64,000 nt of DNA from an uncultured Eggerthella sp. (GCA_937998355.1 CALLDI010000007.1:248001-312000), one strand, 5' to 3'. Counted from the stretch's first letter, positions 8,762 to 17,258 are shown. Notes: generated from the sequence alone by a model not told the origin. Numbers and translations are program-made.

Positions 8762-10273
8762 TTACTTGGCTTCGTCGCGCATATGAGGGAATAGCAGCAC
8801 ATCGCGGATGGTGGGTGAATCCGTAAGGAGCATGGTCAATCGATCTATGCCGATGCCGACACCGCCGGCAGGGGGCATTCCGTATTCCAAAGCGCGCACG
8901 TAGTCATCGTCGAATCCCATCGCCTCATCGTCGCCCATATCCTTCGCAGCGAGCTGCGCACGGAATCGCTCCGCTTGATCGACAGGATCATTAAGTTCAT
9001 TAAAAGCATTAGCATATTCGTGGCCGGAAATAAACAATTCGAAGCGGTCGGCCACTTCATCTTCACCAATTTTCCTTTTTGCGAGGGGTGAGACCTCGAT
9101 CGGATGATCGACCACGAAAGTGGGCTGGATGAGGGTCGGCTCGACGAATTCCTCGAAGAGCTCCGCGATGATCTTGCCCTTGCCCCAGGCGTCGTCGACG
9201 TGAACGCCACGCGCTTCAGCGATGGCGGCCACCTCTTCGCGCGTCATATCGAAGCTGACGTTCTCGCCTGTGGCCTCGTTCACCAACTCGACCATGGTGG
9301 CACGGCGCCACTCGCCGCCCAGGTCGATGATCGTGCCCTGGTATTCCACCTCGAGCGTGCCGCACGCCGCCATGGCAGCCGCCTGCACGAAGCCCTGCGT
9401 GAGCTCCATCATGCCTTCGAGGTCGGAGAATGCCTGGTAGGCCTCCATCGTGGTGAATTCGGGATTATGGTAGGGGTCCATGCCTTCGTTGCGGAACTGA
9501 CGACCGATCTCGAAGACCTTCTCGAAACCACCCACCAACAGGCGCTTCAGCGGCAGTTCGGTAGCGATACGCAAGAAATAATCGCGATCGAGCGCGTTGA
9601 AATGCGTGGTGAAGGGCTTGGCGTTCGCACCGCCCATGATGGAATGCAGAAACGGCGTCTCGACTTCGTAGAAGCCCTGATCCTCCATGTAATGGCGGAT
9701 AGCAGAGATGATCTTCGAGCGCTTCACGAACGTCTCGTGCACTTCAGGGTTCACGATGAGATCGACGTAGCGCTGGCGGTAGCGCAGTTCCTTATCGGCA
9801 AGGCCATGGAACTTCTCTGGCAACGGACGCAGTGACTTGGAGAGCAGCTCGTAAGAATCGACCGCGACGGAAAGCTGGCCACGACGCGTGCGCATCATGC
9901 AACCCGAAACGCCGATCCAGTCGCCCACATCGAGATCCTTCATCGCAGCGAACGCCTCTTCACCGAGCGCATTGATGCGGCAGAACAACTGGATGTTGCC
10001 CGTCGAATCGCGCAGCTCCATGAAGATGATCTTGCCCTGATCGCGCTTTGCCATGACACGGCCCGCGATCTCCACGCGGTCTTCCGTGTTCTCGCCATCT
10101 TCAAGACCTGCGTACTTGTTATCCAGGTCGATGATGTGGTGCGAATAGGAGAACGCATGACCATAGGGATTCTGGCCTGCAGCGATGAGCGCCTCGCGCT
10201 TTGCATGACGCACCAGGATGGGATCGTCCTCTGGTGCTTCCGGTGTTGCGTTCAAAGGTGTTTCTTCGGTCAT
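8762..10273 (-). CDS. lysS: Lysyl-tRNA synthetase, class II
   Basis: Charges tRNA-Lys. The 503 residues comprise an N-terminal OB-fold (EIAGRVMAKRDQGKIIFMEL to about 150) and a class II catalytic core: motif 1 region FYEVETPFLHSIMGGANAKP, motif 2 FRNEGMDPYHNPEFTTMEAY, motif 3 PPAGGVGIGIDRLTML. AAAGG lies six bases before the ATG. It is preceded by greA and a hairpin, and followed by clpC. The greA-lysS-clpC neighbourhood is widespread in Gram-positive bacteria. No T-box leader is visible. Confidence 0.97.
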   Translation of the reverse strand: MTEETPLNATPEAPEDDPILVRHAKREALIAAGQNPYGHAFSYSHHIIDLDNKYAGLEDGENTEDRVEIAGRVMAKRDQGKIIFMELRDSTGNIQLFCRINALGEEAFAAMKDLDVGDWIGVSGCMMRTRRGQLSVAVDSYELLSKSLRPLPEKFHGLADKELRYRQRYVDLIVNPEVHETFVKRSKIISAIRHYMEDQGFYEVETPFLHSIMGGANAKPFTTHFNALDRDYFLRIATELPLKRLLVGGFEKVFEIGRQFRNEGMDPYHNPEFTTMEAYQAFSDLEGMMELTQGFVQAAAMAACGTLEVEYQGTIIDLGGEWRRATMVELVNEATGENVSFDMTREEVAAIAEARGVHVDDAWGKGKIIAELFEEFVEPTLIQPTFVVDHPIEVSPLAKRKIGEDEVADRFELFISGHEYANAFNELNDPVDQAERFRAQLAAKDMGDDEAMGFDDDYVRALEYGMPPAGGVGIGIDRLTMLLTDSPTIRDVLLFPHMRDEAK

Positions 10274-10303
10274 GAAAAGCCTTTCGAATGTGGTTCTATA
10301 AAC

Positions 10304-10330
10304 AACGCCGGTGCCTAGAGCACCAGCGTT
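10304..10330 (-). terminator. Hairpin between greA and lysS
   Basis: An 11-bp stem (10304-10314 with 10320-10330) and a 5-nt loop. Its single C/A mismatch on the plus strand becomes a G-U pair on the minus strand, which fits a terminator or attenuator after greA. The following U run is short (GTTTATAG), so read-through into lysS is likely. Confidence 0.55.
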
Positions 10331-10392
10331 GCGACGGGTTACTTGTGCAATTGTAGTGAAAGAAGCGCCAGCGCGCAGCCGAGATGCACTTC

Positions 10393-10860
10393 TTAATGCT
10401 CGATCTTCAGAACGGTCATGTGGATGTCGCGACCGGTCGGACCCTGCAGATCGATCTCGTCACCCTTCTTGCTACCCAGAAGCGCAGCGCCAACGGGAGA
10501 TTCGTTGGAGATCTTACCTTCAGCAGAGTTGCTTTCTGCAGCACCGACGATGGTGAAAGCGCGTTCCTTGCCGCCCATGTCCACCGTGACCTTGCTGCCG
10601 ATGTTCACCTTGGAAGAGCGCTTCGGCGTATCGACGACGGTAGCCTCGCCCAAGATGCGAGTGATCTCGGCGATGCGGCCTTCCATCATGGCCTGCTCGT
10701 TCTTCGCGTCATCGTATTCGGAATTCTCCGAGATGTCGCCGAATTCACGCGCGACACGGATGCGCTCGCCGATCTCGGCGCGCTTCTCGGTCTCGAGGTA
10801 GTGCAGCTCTTCTTCGAGCTTCGCTTTGCCTTCTTGAGTGAGGATGTAATCTTTTTCCAT
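10393..10860 (-). CDS. greA: Transcription elongation factor GreA
   Basis: Rescues backtracked RNA polymerase by stimulating transcript cleavage. The 155 residues match the family length. The N-terminal coiled coil (LTQEGKAKLEEELHYLE) carries the acidic tip GDISENSEYDDAKNEQ, and the C-terminal FKBP-like domain ends with SPVGAALLGSKKGDEI. The start was placed at the ATG preceded by GGGGG with a four-base spacer; the frame stays open further upstream but is not homologous there. It lies 97 bp after tatA and upstream of lysS on the same strand. Confidence 0.96.
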   Translation of the reverse strand: MEKDYILTQEGKAKLEEELHYLETEKRAEIGERIRVAREFGDISENSEYDDAKNEQAMMEGRIAEITRILGEATVVDTPKRSSKVNIGSKVTVDMGGKERAFTIVGAAESNSAEGKISNESPVGAALLGSKKGDEIDLQGPTGRDIHMTVLKIEH

Positions 10861-10957
10861 GGGACCCCCGTAGTCGATCTCTATGTGTCGTTCGTTCGAG
10901 CGAAAGCGCCCGAGCATAAGAAACGCGCTTTGGTGATTCGCGCGCTTCTTGGGATTC

Positions 10958-11281
10958 TTATTCTGCCTTGTCCTTCTCTGGTTCGGTCTCTTCAGTGACC
11001 GCATCGGAAGTGCTGAAATCCGATTCAGCAGTGGCCTGCGCGGCAGCAGCCTTCTTGCCAGGCTCCGGCTTATCGATGACCTCGAGCTCTTCGGGCTCTG
11101 CAGCCTGCTTGGCCTCTTCTTCAGCTTTCTTCTTCTTGCCGCCACCAAGACCTTCGCGTAGGTTCTTCACGGTCTTGCCGATAGCAGTTCCGAGCTTGGG
11201 AAGGTTCTTCGGGCCGAAGATGATCAAGATGACCACCAGGATGATTATGATCTCGACGATGCCGAGCGGTCCTATCTTCAT
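10958..11281 (-). CDS. tatA: Sec-independent translocase subunit TatA/TatE
   Basis: Pore-forming subunit of the twin-arginine exporter. In 107 residues it has one N-terminal membrane helix (IVEIIIILVVILIIFGPKNL) with the typical FGPKNLP hinge, then the amphipathic helix KLGTAIGKTVKNLREG, and a long hydrophilic tail rich in Lys, Glu and Ala. GGAGG stands ten bases before the ATG. No tatC is adjacent, so TatC must be encoded elsewhere. TatB-like function cannot be excluded from sequence alone. Confidence 0.92.
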   Translation of the reverse strand: MKIGPLGIVEIIIILVVILIIFGPKNLPKLGTAIGKTVKNLREGLGGGKKKKAEEEAKQAAEPEELEVIDKPEPGKKAAAAQATAESDFSTSDAVTEETEPEKDKAE

Positions 11282-11444
11282 GTTTCATGCACCTCCGCTG
11301 GGATTGCATACGCTGGTGCGCCCAGCGCTTCAAAAGATTCGCTTACAGTATGAATCAACGTATATTCAAGCCGTAGTAATATGCGCAAGAATTTTACCAA
11401 AAAACATACGCTGCGCTTGTGCAATCCCTTTAAGCGGTTCATGT

Positions 11445-13289
11445 TCATGCCTTTTGTCCCACCTGGCTCGTTGTGGGGGTGATCTTCGTCTGAGAATCGC
11501 CCACGACGAGCGTGTAGGTCTGGCCCTCCACGAAGTCGGGCGAACTTACGATGATCGTCTCGAAGTCCGCCTTCGGCGCGTAGGAGATGAGCGTATCGCC
11601 CGCTTGGTCCTTGACCGTCACTGTCTGATTTGCCTTGCCGTTCACCTGGGTGAACGCGAAAGGCTGCGTGCCTTCGGAGAAATTCTGCGCCATGCGCGAA
11701 GGCCCTGCGATGAGGATCGTTCCGCCATCGCAAGCCGCATCGAGCGCGTAATCGAGCGCGCCGTCGCCGCCGCTCGTAGGACCTGTCACGTAAACCGTGC
11801 CCCCATTCACTTGAAGCGAGCCATTGCTGTCGATCGCGTCGCCCTTCGCTTCGAGCGTGATGGTGCCCCCATTGATGATGATCTGGCAGCTTTCGTTGCC
11901 TTCATCCATGCCGCCGCCGAATCCGCCCTTCTGGCCCTCCATGCCCTCAGGCAGGTCCGTCAGATCGTCGAAGCCTTCGAATCCACCAAGATCATCCGCG
12001 AAGTCTTCAGGAAGATCGCCTTCTGGCACGCGCTGATCGAACGAGTCATCCTGCTCGCCCGTAGCATCATCCTGCATGTGACCCTTGAACGAACGCTCAC
12101 CATTCTGGGATGCATCTTCCGCATCGAGTGCAGGGCGCTCGCCCTTCATGCCCTCTGGTTTCTGAAAGGACTTCTCGTCATCGGTCTGATCGTTCGCGTC
12201 GAGGCTCATCTCGCCTCCCATCTCGCCTCGATCACCCTTGAGGCCACGCTCACCTGTCTCGATGCCGTCGACCGGCGCGCTTTCCGCATCCGCTTGCGCA
12301 TCGCTCGATGCAGACGGTGCAGCAGCGTTGATCGCATCATCCTGCGCGACCACATCGATGTCGCCACCGTCCACCTGCACCACCATAGCCTCGAGGCCTT
12401 CGACGCACGTCGGAATGTCGATAGCTCCGCCTTTTACGAGCAGGTAGGTCTCGCCATGGATCGCATCATCGCCCGCGTTCAGCGTGAACGTACCGCCATC
12501 GATCACCACGAAACCGCGTGTAGGATCATCGTCGCGACTCGCTTTCAGGCAGTCTTCGCCAGCCTCGACCGCGAAGGTTCCATCGAGGATCTTGAGGCTA
12601 TCCTTGCCACGCAACCCATCCTTCACCGCTGAAACATCGAAGGTACCTCCCGTTATGACCAGGTCGTCCTTCGAATAGATCGCGTGTTCGTAGTTACCCG
12701 TCACGCTCAGCTCGCCCGTACCGTTGATGGTCAGGTCATCCTTGCTGAACAACGTGGCATTCGGCTCATCCTCGCCTTCTGCGAAAGCATATTCAGCGCT
12801 GTCAGCAAGCTCATTCTTCGTGCCGGCTGCGAGCGTGATGAAGCATTTATCCGCTTGCTCGACGAAGAGCGCTGCGCTGCTCTCATTCTTGATCGTTGCA
12901 CCAGCGAGAACGATCTGCACCTTCTCGGTGTCGCCCACGTTCACGCGCAACTGCCCGTTATCGAGCGCACCAGATACAACGTAGGTGCCCTCCGATTCGA
13001 TGCTCACGTTCGAGCCATCGACGCGCACGCCTTCGCCTTCAACGCTGGCAGAATCTCCCGTCAAAGCGATCTTGGTGGCGCTGGCTTCATCGTATGTGTC
13101 GCGCTTGTCTCGGTCGGTGTACTCAAGATCCATGTTCTCGATATCAGCGTAGGTCGCAATTTCTTCGTTCGTCTGATCAGCGCCTTCGCCTGTGCAACCA
13201 TACAGAGCGCTCGCGCACACGAGCGCTATGCCGATAGCCGCAGCCGCACGTGCGAAACGATGCGCCCCTCTCCCTTGAAATATATTCAT
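11445..13289 (-). CDS. Cthe_2159-like beta-helix lipoprotein (carbohydrate-binding family)
   Basis: A 614-residue predicted lipoprotein: an N-terminal hydrophobic segment ends in SALYGC, giving lipidation at Cys32. Residues 100-320 and 468-545 consist of repeated GG-T-rungs such as LVITGGTFDVSAV and GDAIHGETYLLVKGG, typical of the right-handed beta-helix family founded by the pectate-binding protein Cthe_2159. Residues 323-467 form an inserted, highly acidic, Gly/Gln-rich segment that looks disordered. It is the last gene of the VTC-DUF4956 operon, with AGAGG eight bases before the ATG. A role at the cell surface is inferred; the ligand is unknown. Confidence 0.8.
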   Translation of the reverse strand: MNIFQGRGAHRFARAAAAIGIALVCASALYGCTGEGADQTNEEIATYADIENMDLEYTDRDKRDTYDEASATKIALTGDSASVEGEGVRVDGSNVSIESEGTYVVSGALDNGQLRVNVGDTEKVQIVLAGATIKNESSAALFVEQADKCFITLAAGTKNELADSAEYAFAEGEDEPNATLFSKDDLTINGTGELSVTGNYEHAIYSKDDLVITGGTFDVSAVKDGLRGKDSLKILDGTFAVEAGEDCLKASRDDDPTRGFVVIDGGTFTLNAGDDAIHGETYLLVKGGAIDIPTCVEGLEAMVVQVDGGDIDVVAQDDAINAAAPSASSDAQADAESAPVDGIETGERGLKGDRGEMGGEMSLDANDQTDDEKSFQKPEGMKGERPALDAEDASQNGERSFKGHMQDDATGEQDDSFDQRVPEGDLPEDFADDLGGFEGFDDLTDLPEGMEGQKGGFGGGMDEGNESCQIIINGGTITLEAKGDAIDSNGSLQVNGGTVYVTGPTSGGDGALDYALDAACDGGTILIAGPSRMAQNFSEGTQPFAFTQVNGKANQTVTVKDQAGDTLISYAPKADFETIIVSSPDFVEGQTYTLVVGDSQTKITPTTSQVGQKA

Positions 13290-13338
13290 GATCGTATCCT
13301 CTCTTCTTGCAGGCAGGGCGCGAAAGCCCTAACCCCCA

Positions 13339-13370
13339 CGCACGCGTACCGATTGCGGTACCTCCGTGCG
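13339..13370 (-). other. Intercistronic stem-loop before the beta-helix gene
   Basis: GTACCG (13346-13351) pairs with CGGTAC (13356-13361), and outer arms CGCACG and CGTGCG pair as well. There is no U run, so it may be a processing or stability hairpin in the mRNA rather than a terminator. Confidence 0.5.
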
Positions 13371-13375
13371 AACCA

Positions 13376-14080
13376 TTACAAAACATCACGTGCAGCGACG
13401 ATACGGCCGCACGACACTTTCAGATTGCCATTGCGACAGCGAATGCCATCGATGAGCGCCTTCTCGTCCATCGCATCCTTCAGGTTGATCTGGTAGTCGA
13501 GCTGAAAGAGACTGCCCATGTTCGTCGTGCGTACCTCGACCAACTCATGCGAGGTGGTGTAGCGCTCGAACAGATCGTCGAAGATGCCGGTGTAGTCGAG
13601 GTCCTCAGGGATCGTCACCTTCAACAGCTTGCCAGGCTCCTTCTTCTTCCCGAATGGCGAGAGCACATAAGCGATGTTCGCGATGCCCACGATGAGCGTG
13701 AACAGCGCCGCCAACACGAGGTATCCCATACCCGTCGCAAGGCCGATCGCCATCGCGAAGAAGACGCTGCCGATATCCTTCGCGCTTCCCGGGATCGAAC
13801 GAAATCTGACCAGATTGAACACGCCCATCACCGCGATGCCAGCACCGATATTGCCATTCACGAGCGTGATGACCATTTGCACGATGAGCGGCATGAGCGC
13901 GAGCGTGACCACGAAGTTCTTCGAGTAATCGTGTTTGAACATGTAAGTGAGCGCGCAGAGGCACCCGAGCACGAGCGAGGCAACGCAACAGACGAGGAAG
14001 TCGCCCGAGGTCACACCTCCTGTCAGTTCGCTGCTGGTTTGAAATACCGAGGTGAATACTGAATCAAGCACTTCTTTCAT
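13376..14080 (-). CDS. DUF4956 family membrane protein
   Basis: A 234-residue protein with about four membrane segments between residues 25 and 145 (DFLVCCVASLVLGCLCAL, FVVTLALMPLIVQMVITLV, a segment around VFFAMAIGLATGMGY, LAALFTLIVGIANIAYVL) and a cytoplasmic C-terminal domain. The conserved GAGIAVMGVFNLVRFRSIPG identifies the DUF4956 family, which commonly neighbours VTC-domain polymerases. Function is unknown. The annotated ATG (14080) abuts its AAAGG with no spacer; GTG at 14071 has AAGGA at an ideal eight bases and may be the true start. It overlaps the VTC gene by up to 17 bp, implying translational coupling. Confidence 0.85.
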   Translation of the reverse strand: MKEVLDSVFTSVFQTSSELTGGVTSGDFLVCCVASLVLGCLCALTYMFKHDYSKNFVVTLALMPLIVQMVITLVNGNIGAGIAVMGVFNLVRFRSIPGSAKDIGSVFFAMAIGLATGMGYLVLAALFTLIVGIANIAYVLSPFGKKKEPGKLLKVTIPEDLDYTGIFDDLFERYTTSHELVEVRTTNMGSLFQLDYQINLKDAMDEKALIDGIRCRNGNLKVSCGRIVAARDVL

Positions 14081-14828
14081 CCTTTCGAAGACTCATATAT
14101 GCATGGCCGCATTTCGAGAACGACCGAGGACGAGCCTGCGCTTCGTTGAGCGCGCGCACCAACCAAAAGGGCAACGGTCCCGCATTCTTCACTTCCATGA
14201 CGGAATACCCAGGATCGAGCAGGGGGATCGCATCGTATTTGGCGAGCAGGTCGCTCACGCCCATCGCGAAGGCGAGATCGGCATCGAACGTGATGCGCAG
14301 CTCTTCATCTTCTGGGTCGGCATACGCTATGCGATCGCAGCTGGTCAGCAGGGTCGGCTCGAGGTTGCCATAGCGAGCGATCATGAATTCGATCTCATGG
14401 CCGATCTGCAATGATCGAGCCGAGAGCGACTGACGGTGCGCTTCATGATCGATGAGCGGAAATGCGCAGCATGCTGCCTCGTAAGGCATTCCCTCGAGGA
14501 ACACGCGCGCTGCAGCCAGCGAAAGCGACACACGACGCTTGTATACCACCCCATCGAACTTCTTCTTCAGTTCGACGAACGCTGGACCAAGCGGACTCGG
14601 CGAGCCATACACGCGCAAACGCAACTTCTCTTTGTAGAGCGGTTTGTCGAGCGAACGCTCGATGAGCGCGAAGTCGGGCGTGTCGTAATACAAGCTCTTG
14701 ATGTTCGATTCCCCGAATTCACCCAGCAGCATCCTTTGCGCGATGACCCTCTCGATCATGCGACGCTGATCCGACGAAAGAAGATACTTCATCTCCGTGC
14801 GCTTGAATACGTCCGCATACGATGCCAT
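14064..14828 (-). CDS. VTC-domain polyphosphate polymerase-like protein
   Basis: A 254-residue soluble protein of the VTC/CYTH-like tunnel family, whose eukaryotic relatives make polyphosphate from ATP. Family features are FKRTEMKYLLS, SLYYDTPDF, KEKLRLRVYG, FVELKKKFDGVVYKRR, RITFDADL and a late VMEVKNAG, supplying the basic and acidic residues that line the tunnel. AAAGGG lies five bases before the chosen ATG; the frame is open 14 codons further upstream but without a binding site. It is the first gene of the operon with DUF4956 and the beta-helix lipoprotein. Activity on ATP here is inferred from family membership. Confidence 0.85.
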   Translation of the reverse strand: MASYADVFKRTEMKYLLSSDQRRMIERVIAQRMLLGEFGESNIKSLYYDTPDFALIERSLDKPLYKEKLRLRVYGSPSPLGPAFVELKKKFDGVVYKRRVSLSLAAARVFLEGMPYEAACCAFPLIDHEAHRQSLSARSLQIGHEIEFMIARYGNLEPTLLTSCDRIAYADPEDEELRITFDADLAFAMGVSDLLAKYDAIPLLDPGYSVMEVKNAGPLPFWLVRALNEAQARPRSFSKCGHAYMSLRKDERSA

Positions 14829-14865
14829 ATAGCCCTTTCCCTCAGTTCGGTCTCGTTCGAGAGCG

Positions 14866-14898
14866 ATCATACGATCTCGTGCTTAAATAAACCTGAAT
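14866..14898 (-). promoter_or_regulatory. Candidate response-regulator operator and promoter of the VTC operon
   Basis: Read on the minus strand, ATTCAGGT (14898-14891) is followed 11 bp later by TTTAAGC (14887-14881), the period expected of OmpR-family sites. TATGAT (14871-14866) is a good -10 box beginning 27 bp after the operator start, so the operator occupies the -35 region. The layout mirrors the plus-strand unit at 14911-14942. Confidence 0.55.
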
Positions 14899-14910
14899 CA
14901 CCCGATGCGA

Positions 14911-14942
14911 GTTCAGGTAAAGTTAAGGTCGCTCGCTATAGT
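14911..14942 (+). promoter_or_regulatory. Candidate autoregulatory operator and promoter of the two-component genes
   Basis: GTTCAGGT (14911-14918) and GTTAAGGT (14922-14929) form a direct repeat with an 11-bp period. TATAGT at 14937-14942 is a -10 box beginning 26 bp from the operator start. This is PhoB-like activator geometry, with the repeat replacing the -35 box. Confidence 0.6.
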
Positions 14943-14963
14943 GTTAGTGGGGAGGAGGATGAC

Positions 14964-15665
14964 ATGACGCACCTACTGATCGTGGAAGATGACCAGCGAC
15001 TTGCGAGCGCCCTCACGGAGATCTTGCGCGAAAACGGCTACGCGGTCGATGCCGTGCACGATGGGCGAACCGGGCTCGACTATGGGCTAACAGGCCACTA
15101 TGACGTGATCATCCTCGATGTCATGCTCCCTCATATGAATGGATTCGAAGTGGTCGCCGAACTGCGCCGTAAGAAGATCTCGACGCCCGTGTTGATCCTG
15201 ACCGCGAAGGATGCCATTCCAGAGAAGGTGCAAGGCTACGATAGCGGCGCGGACGACTATATGACCAAGCCGTTCTCCCCCACCGAACTGCTCGCGCATC
15301 TCCGCGCTCTCACACGACGCAAAGGCGAAGTGCTCTTCGAGACGCTCGATCTCGCGGATCTATCGCTCAATCTCGAGACCAACGACCTTTCATGCGGAGC
15401 CGAATCGATCCATCTGCGCATGAAAGAGTTCTTGATCCTGCAGGCGCTGATGGAGCATCCGGGGCGCATCATCTCTAAAGATGCACTGCTCGAACGAGCC
15501 TGGGGCCTCGAATCTGCCGCGGAGGCGAACAACGTCGAGGCACATATCTCCTTCTTGCGCAAGAAGCTGCGCTTCCTCGGCTCATGCACGCGCATCGAGA
15601 CGGTTCCGAAGCTGGGCTATCGTCTCGTCGGCGACATCGAGAGCAAAGGCGGTGCTCGTGGATAA
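14964..15665 (+). CDS. OmpR/PhoB-family response regulator
   Basis: A 233-residue two-domain regulator. The receiver has VEDD at the acidic pocket, VIILDVMLP with the phospho-acceptor Asp, LILTAKD and DDYMTKPF. The C-terminal winged helix ends with the usual ETVPKLGYRLVGD. GGGAGGAGG precedes the ATG by six bases. The histidine kinase gene overlaps its end by eight bases. It is transcribed away from the VTC operon, and repeats in the shared promoter region suggest that it controls both directions. Confidence 0.95.
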   Translation: MTHLLIVEDDQRLASALTEILRENGYAVDAVHDGRTGLDYGLTGHYDVIILDVMLPHMNGFEVVAELRRKKISTPVLILTAKDAIPEKVQGYDSGADDYMTKPFSPTELLAHLRALTRRKGEVLFETLDLADLSLNLETNDLSCGAESIHLRMKEFLILQALMEHPGRIISKDALLERAWGLESAAEANNVEAHISFLRKKLRFLGSCTRIETVPKLGYRLVGDIESKGGARG

Positions 15666-16965
15666 AGCGCTCAAGAAGCTTCGCATCAAATTCGTCGCTA
15701 TCATCATGGCCGTCGTCACGGTCATCCTCGCTGTCGTGTTCACCGCTATCGTTTCGATCAGCTATACCACCAGCGTCGATGAGGTTTCGCTCGCGCTCGA
15801 AGAAGCGGTCGACCATGCGCGCATCGCCCAAGAAACGCTCCCCTTCGATAAGGCTCCGCGCGAAGATGAATTCGCCTTCGACAAAGGCGCACCCCACTTC
15901 GAGATCGGCGGGCGGGCACCTGAAAGGTCGCTCGTTCCCGTCGCGGTCTACAAGATCGACGAGGATGGGTCTCTTGTGCTCATATCCAGCGCCGCGTCCG
16001 GCGCGATGGCGGAATCCGTGGTCAACGATGCTGGTCAGGAAGCAGTGAAGCTCGCAGATGGCGAAGGCTTCCTTGATTCTTTAGGTGTCTATTACTTGAA
16101 GGAATCGCAGAGCGGTAGTGCGATCATCGCTTTCGCTGACGAGCAATCCGTTTCCGCCTGGAAATCCCTCGCGCTCCTTCTTTCAGGTATCGGGCTCGTC
16201 ACGCTCGCGCTCTTCTTCGTGCTGAGCCTCATCTTCTCGAAATGGGCGCTGCGGCCGGTCGAACGATCTTGGCGCGCCCAACAGCGATTCATCGCGGATG
16301 CTTCCCATGAATTGAAGACCCCGCTCACGGTCATCGCTGCCGATGTGGCCATTCTGAAGCGTCACCCCGAGCGAACCATCGCAAGCCAAAGCCAGTGGAT
16401 CGAATCGATCGAAGCCGAAAGCTCGCAGATGCATGAGCTCGTGGGAGATATGCTCCTGCTCGCGAGCGCCGATGCGCAGGAAAGCGCCACGACAGCGATG
16501 AAGAAGGAGCTGGTCGACTTGAGCAAGCTGCTGAATGCAGACATCTTGCAATTCGAGCCGCTCGCCTACGAGCGCGAGATCGAACTCTCTGCGAACATCG
16601 CTGAAAAGGTGGTCGTTTCGGGCGACAAGGACAAGCTGCAACGCCTCGTGAGCGTACTGCTCGACAATGCGTTCAAATATGTGAACGAACACGGCACCAT
16701 CACGGTCAAGCTCGCTCTGTACGGAAATGTCGCGAAGCTTTCAGTGAACAATACCGGCACGCCCATCCCTGACGAAGATCTACCCCACCTCTTCGATCGT
16801 TTCTATCGTGCCGACAAGGCTCGCACGCGCAACGACGAGCAGAGCTACGGGCTCGGCTTGAGCATCGCCTCCGAGATCGCCCGCGTGCACGACGGCTCGA
16901 TCACGGTCACCAGTTCGGAGCATGCTGGCACCACCTTCACGGTCACGCTCCCCCTCGCACAGTAA
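15658..16965 (+). CDS. Membrane sensor histidine kinase
   Basis: Partner kinase of the preceding regulator, 435 residues from a GTG start. AAAGG stands eight bases before that GTG; another GTG two codons earlier is too close to it. A membrane helix (about 8-32), an extracytoplasmic sensor of about 140 residues and a second helix (SLALLLSGIGLVTLALFFVL) are followed directly by the H-box FIADASHELKTPL, without an obvious full HAMP domain. The N-box is LLDNAFKYV and the G-box YGLGLSIASEIA. The sensor region resembles nothing I recognise, so the signal is unknown. It is followed by a hairpin element and tRNA-Pro. Confidence 0.94.
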   Translation: MDKALKKLRIKFVAIIMAVVTVILAVVFTAIVSISYTTSVDEVSLALEEAVDHARIAQETLPFDKAPREDEFAFDKGAPHFEIGGRAPERSLVPVAVYKIDEDGSLVLISSAASGAMAESVVNDAGQEAVKLADGEGFLDSLGVYYLKESQSGSAIIAFADEQSVSAWKSLALLLSGIGLVTLALFFVLSLIFSKWALRPVERSWRAQQRFIADASHELKTPLTVIAADVAILKRHPERTIASQSQWIESIEAESSQMHELVGDMLLLASADAQESATTAMKKELVDLSKLLNADILQFEPLAYEREIELSANIAEKVVVSGDKDKLQRLVSVLLDNAFKYVNEHGTITVKLALYGNVAKLSVNNTGTPIPDEDLPHLFDRFYRADKARTRNDEQSYGLGLSIASEIARVHDGSITVTSSEHAGTTFTVTLPLAQ

Positions 16966-16982
16966 CTCTTTGCTCGGCGACT

Positions 16983-17123
16983 GCTCTTGCGACAGGCGAG
17001 GTTGGCGAAGCGACCCGCTTCCCTGTTCGCGCCTTCGGCGCTCATGCGGTCGCTGCTCTGTATGCCTATTACGATGAAGATGGTGTCAGAGAGTCGCTCT
17101 GCAACCTCGCCTGTCGCAAGAGC
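16983..17123 (+). repeat. Hairpin element family C, copy 1
   Basis: A perfect 21-bp inverted repeat (16983-17003 and 17103-17123) that continues imperfectly inward for about ten more bases. The interior holds a 21-nt core (17011-17031) identical to 32374-32394, a small GCGC-CTTCGG-type hairpin, then GCTCATGCG and TCGCTGC, both also found in copy 2. It lies between the ends of the kinase gene and tRNA-Pro. Confidence 0.8.
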
Positions 17124-17142
17124 GGTCTACGGACAAAAGAAA

Positions 17143-17173
17143 ACAGGTCCGATGGCTTCACCATCAGACCTGT
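17143..17173 (-). terminator. Terminator of tRNA-Pro
   Basis: A 13-bp stem (17143-17155 with 17161-17173) whose one C/A mismatch on the plus strand is a G-U pair on the minus strand, followed on that strand by TTTCTTTTG. It begins nine bases past the tRNA 3' end. Confidence 0.82.
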
Positions 17174-17181
17174 ACCGTTCA

Positions 17182-17258
<77 letters not shown>

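Noticed and set aside
10968..12632. A 554-codon plus-strand frame across tatA and the beta-helix gene
   Set aside because: Shadow of TatA and the repetitive beta-helix coding sequence; composition is atypical.
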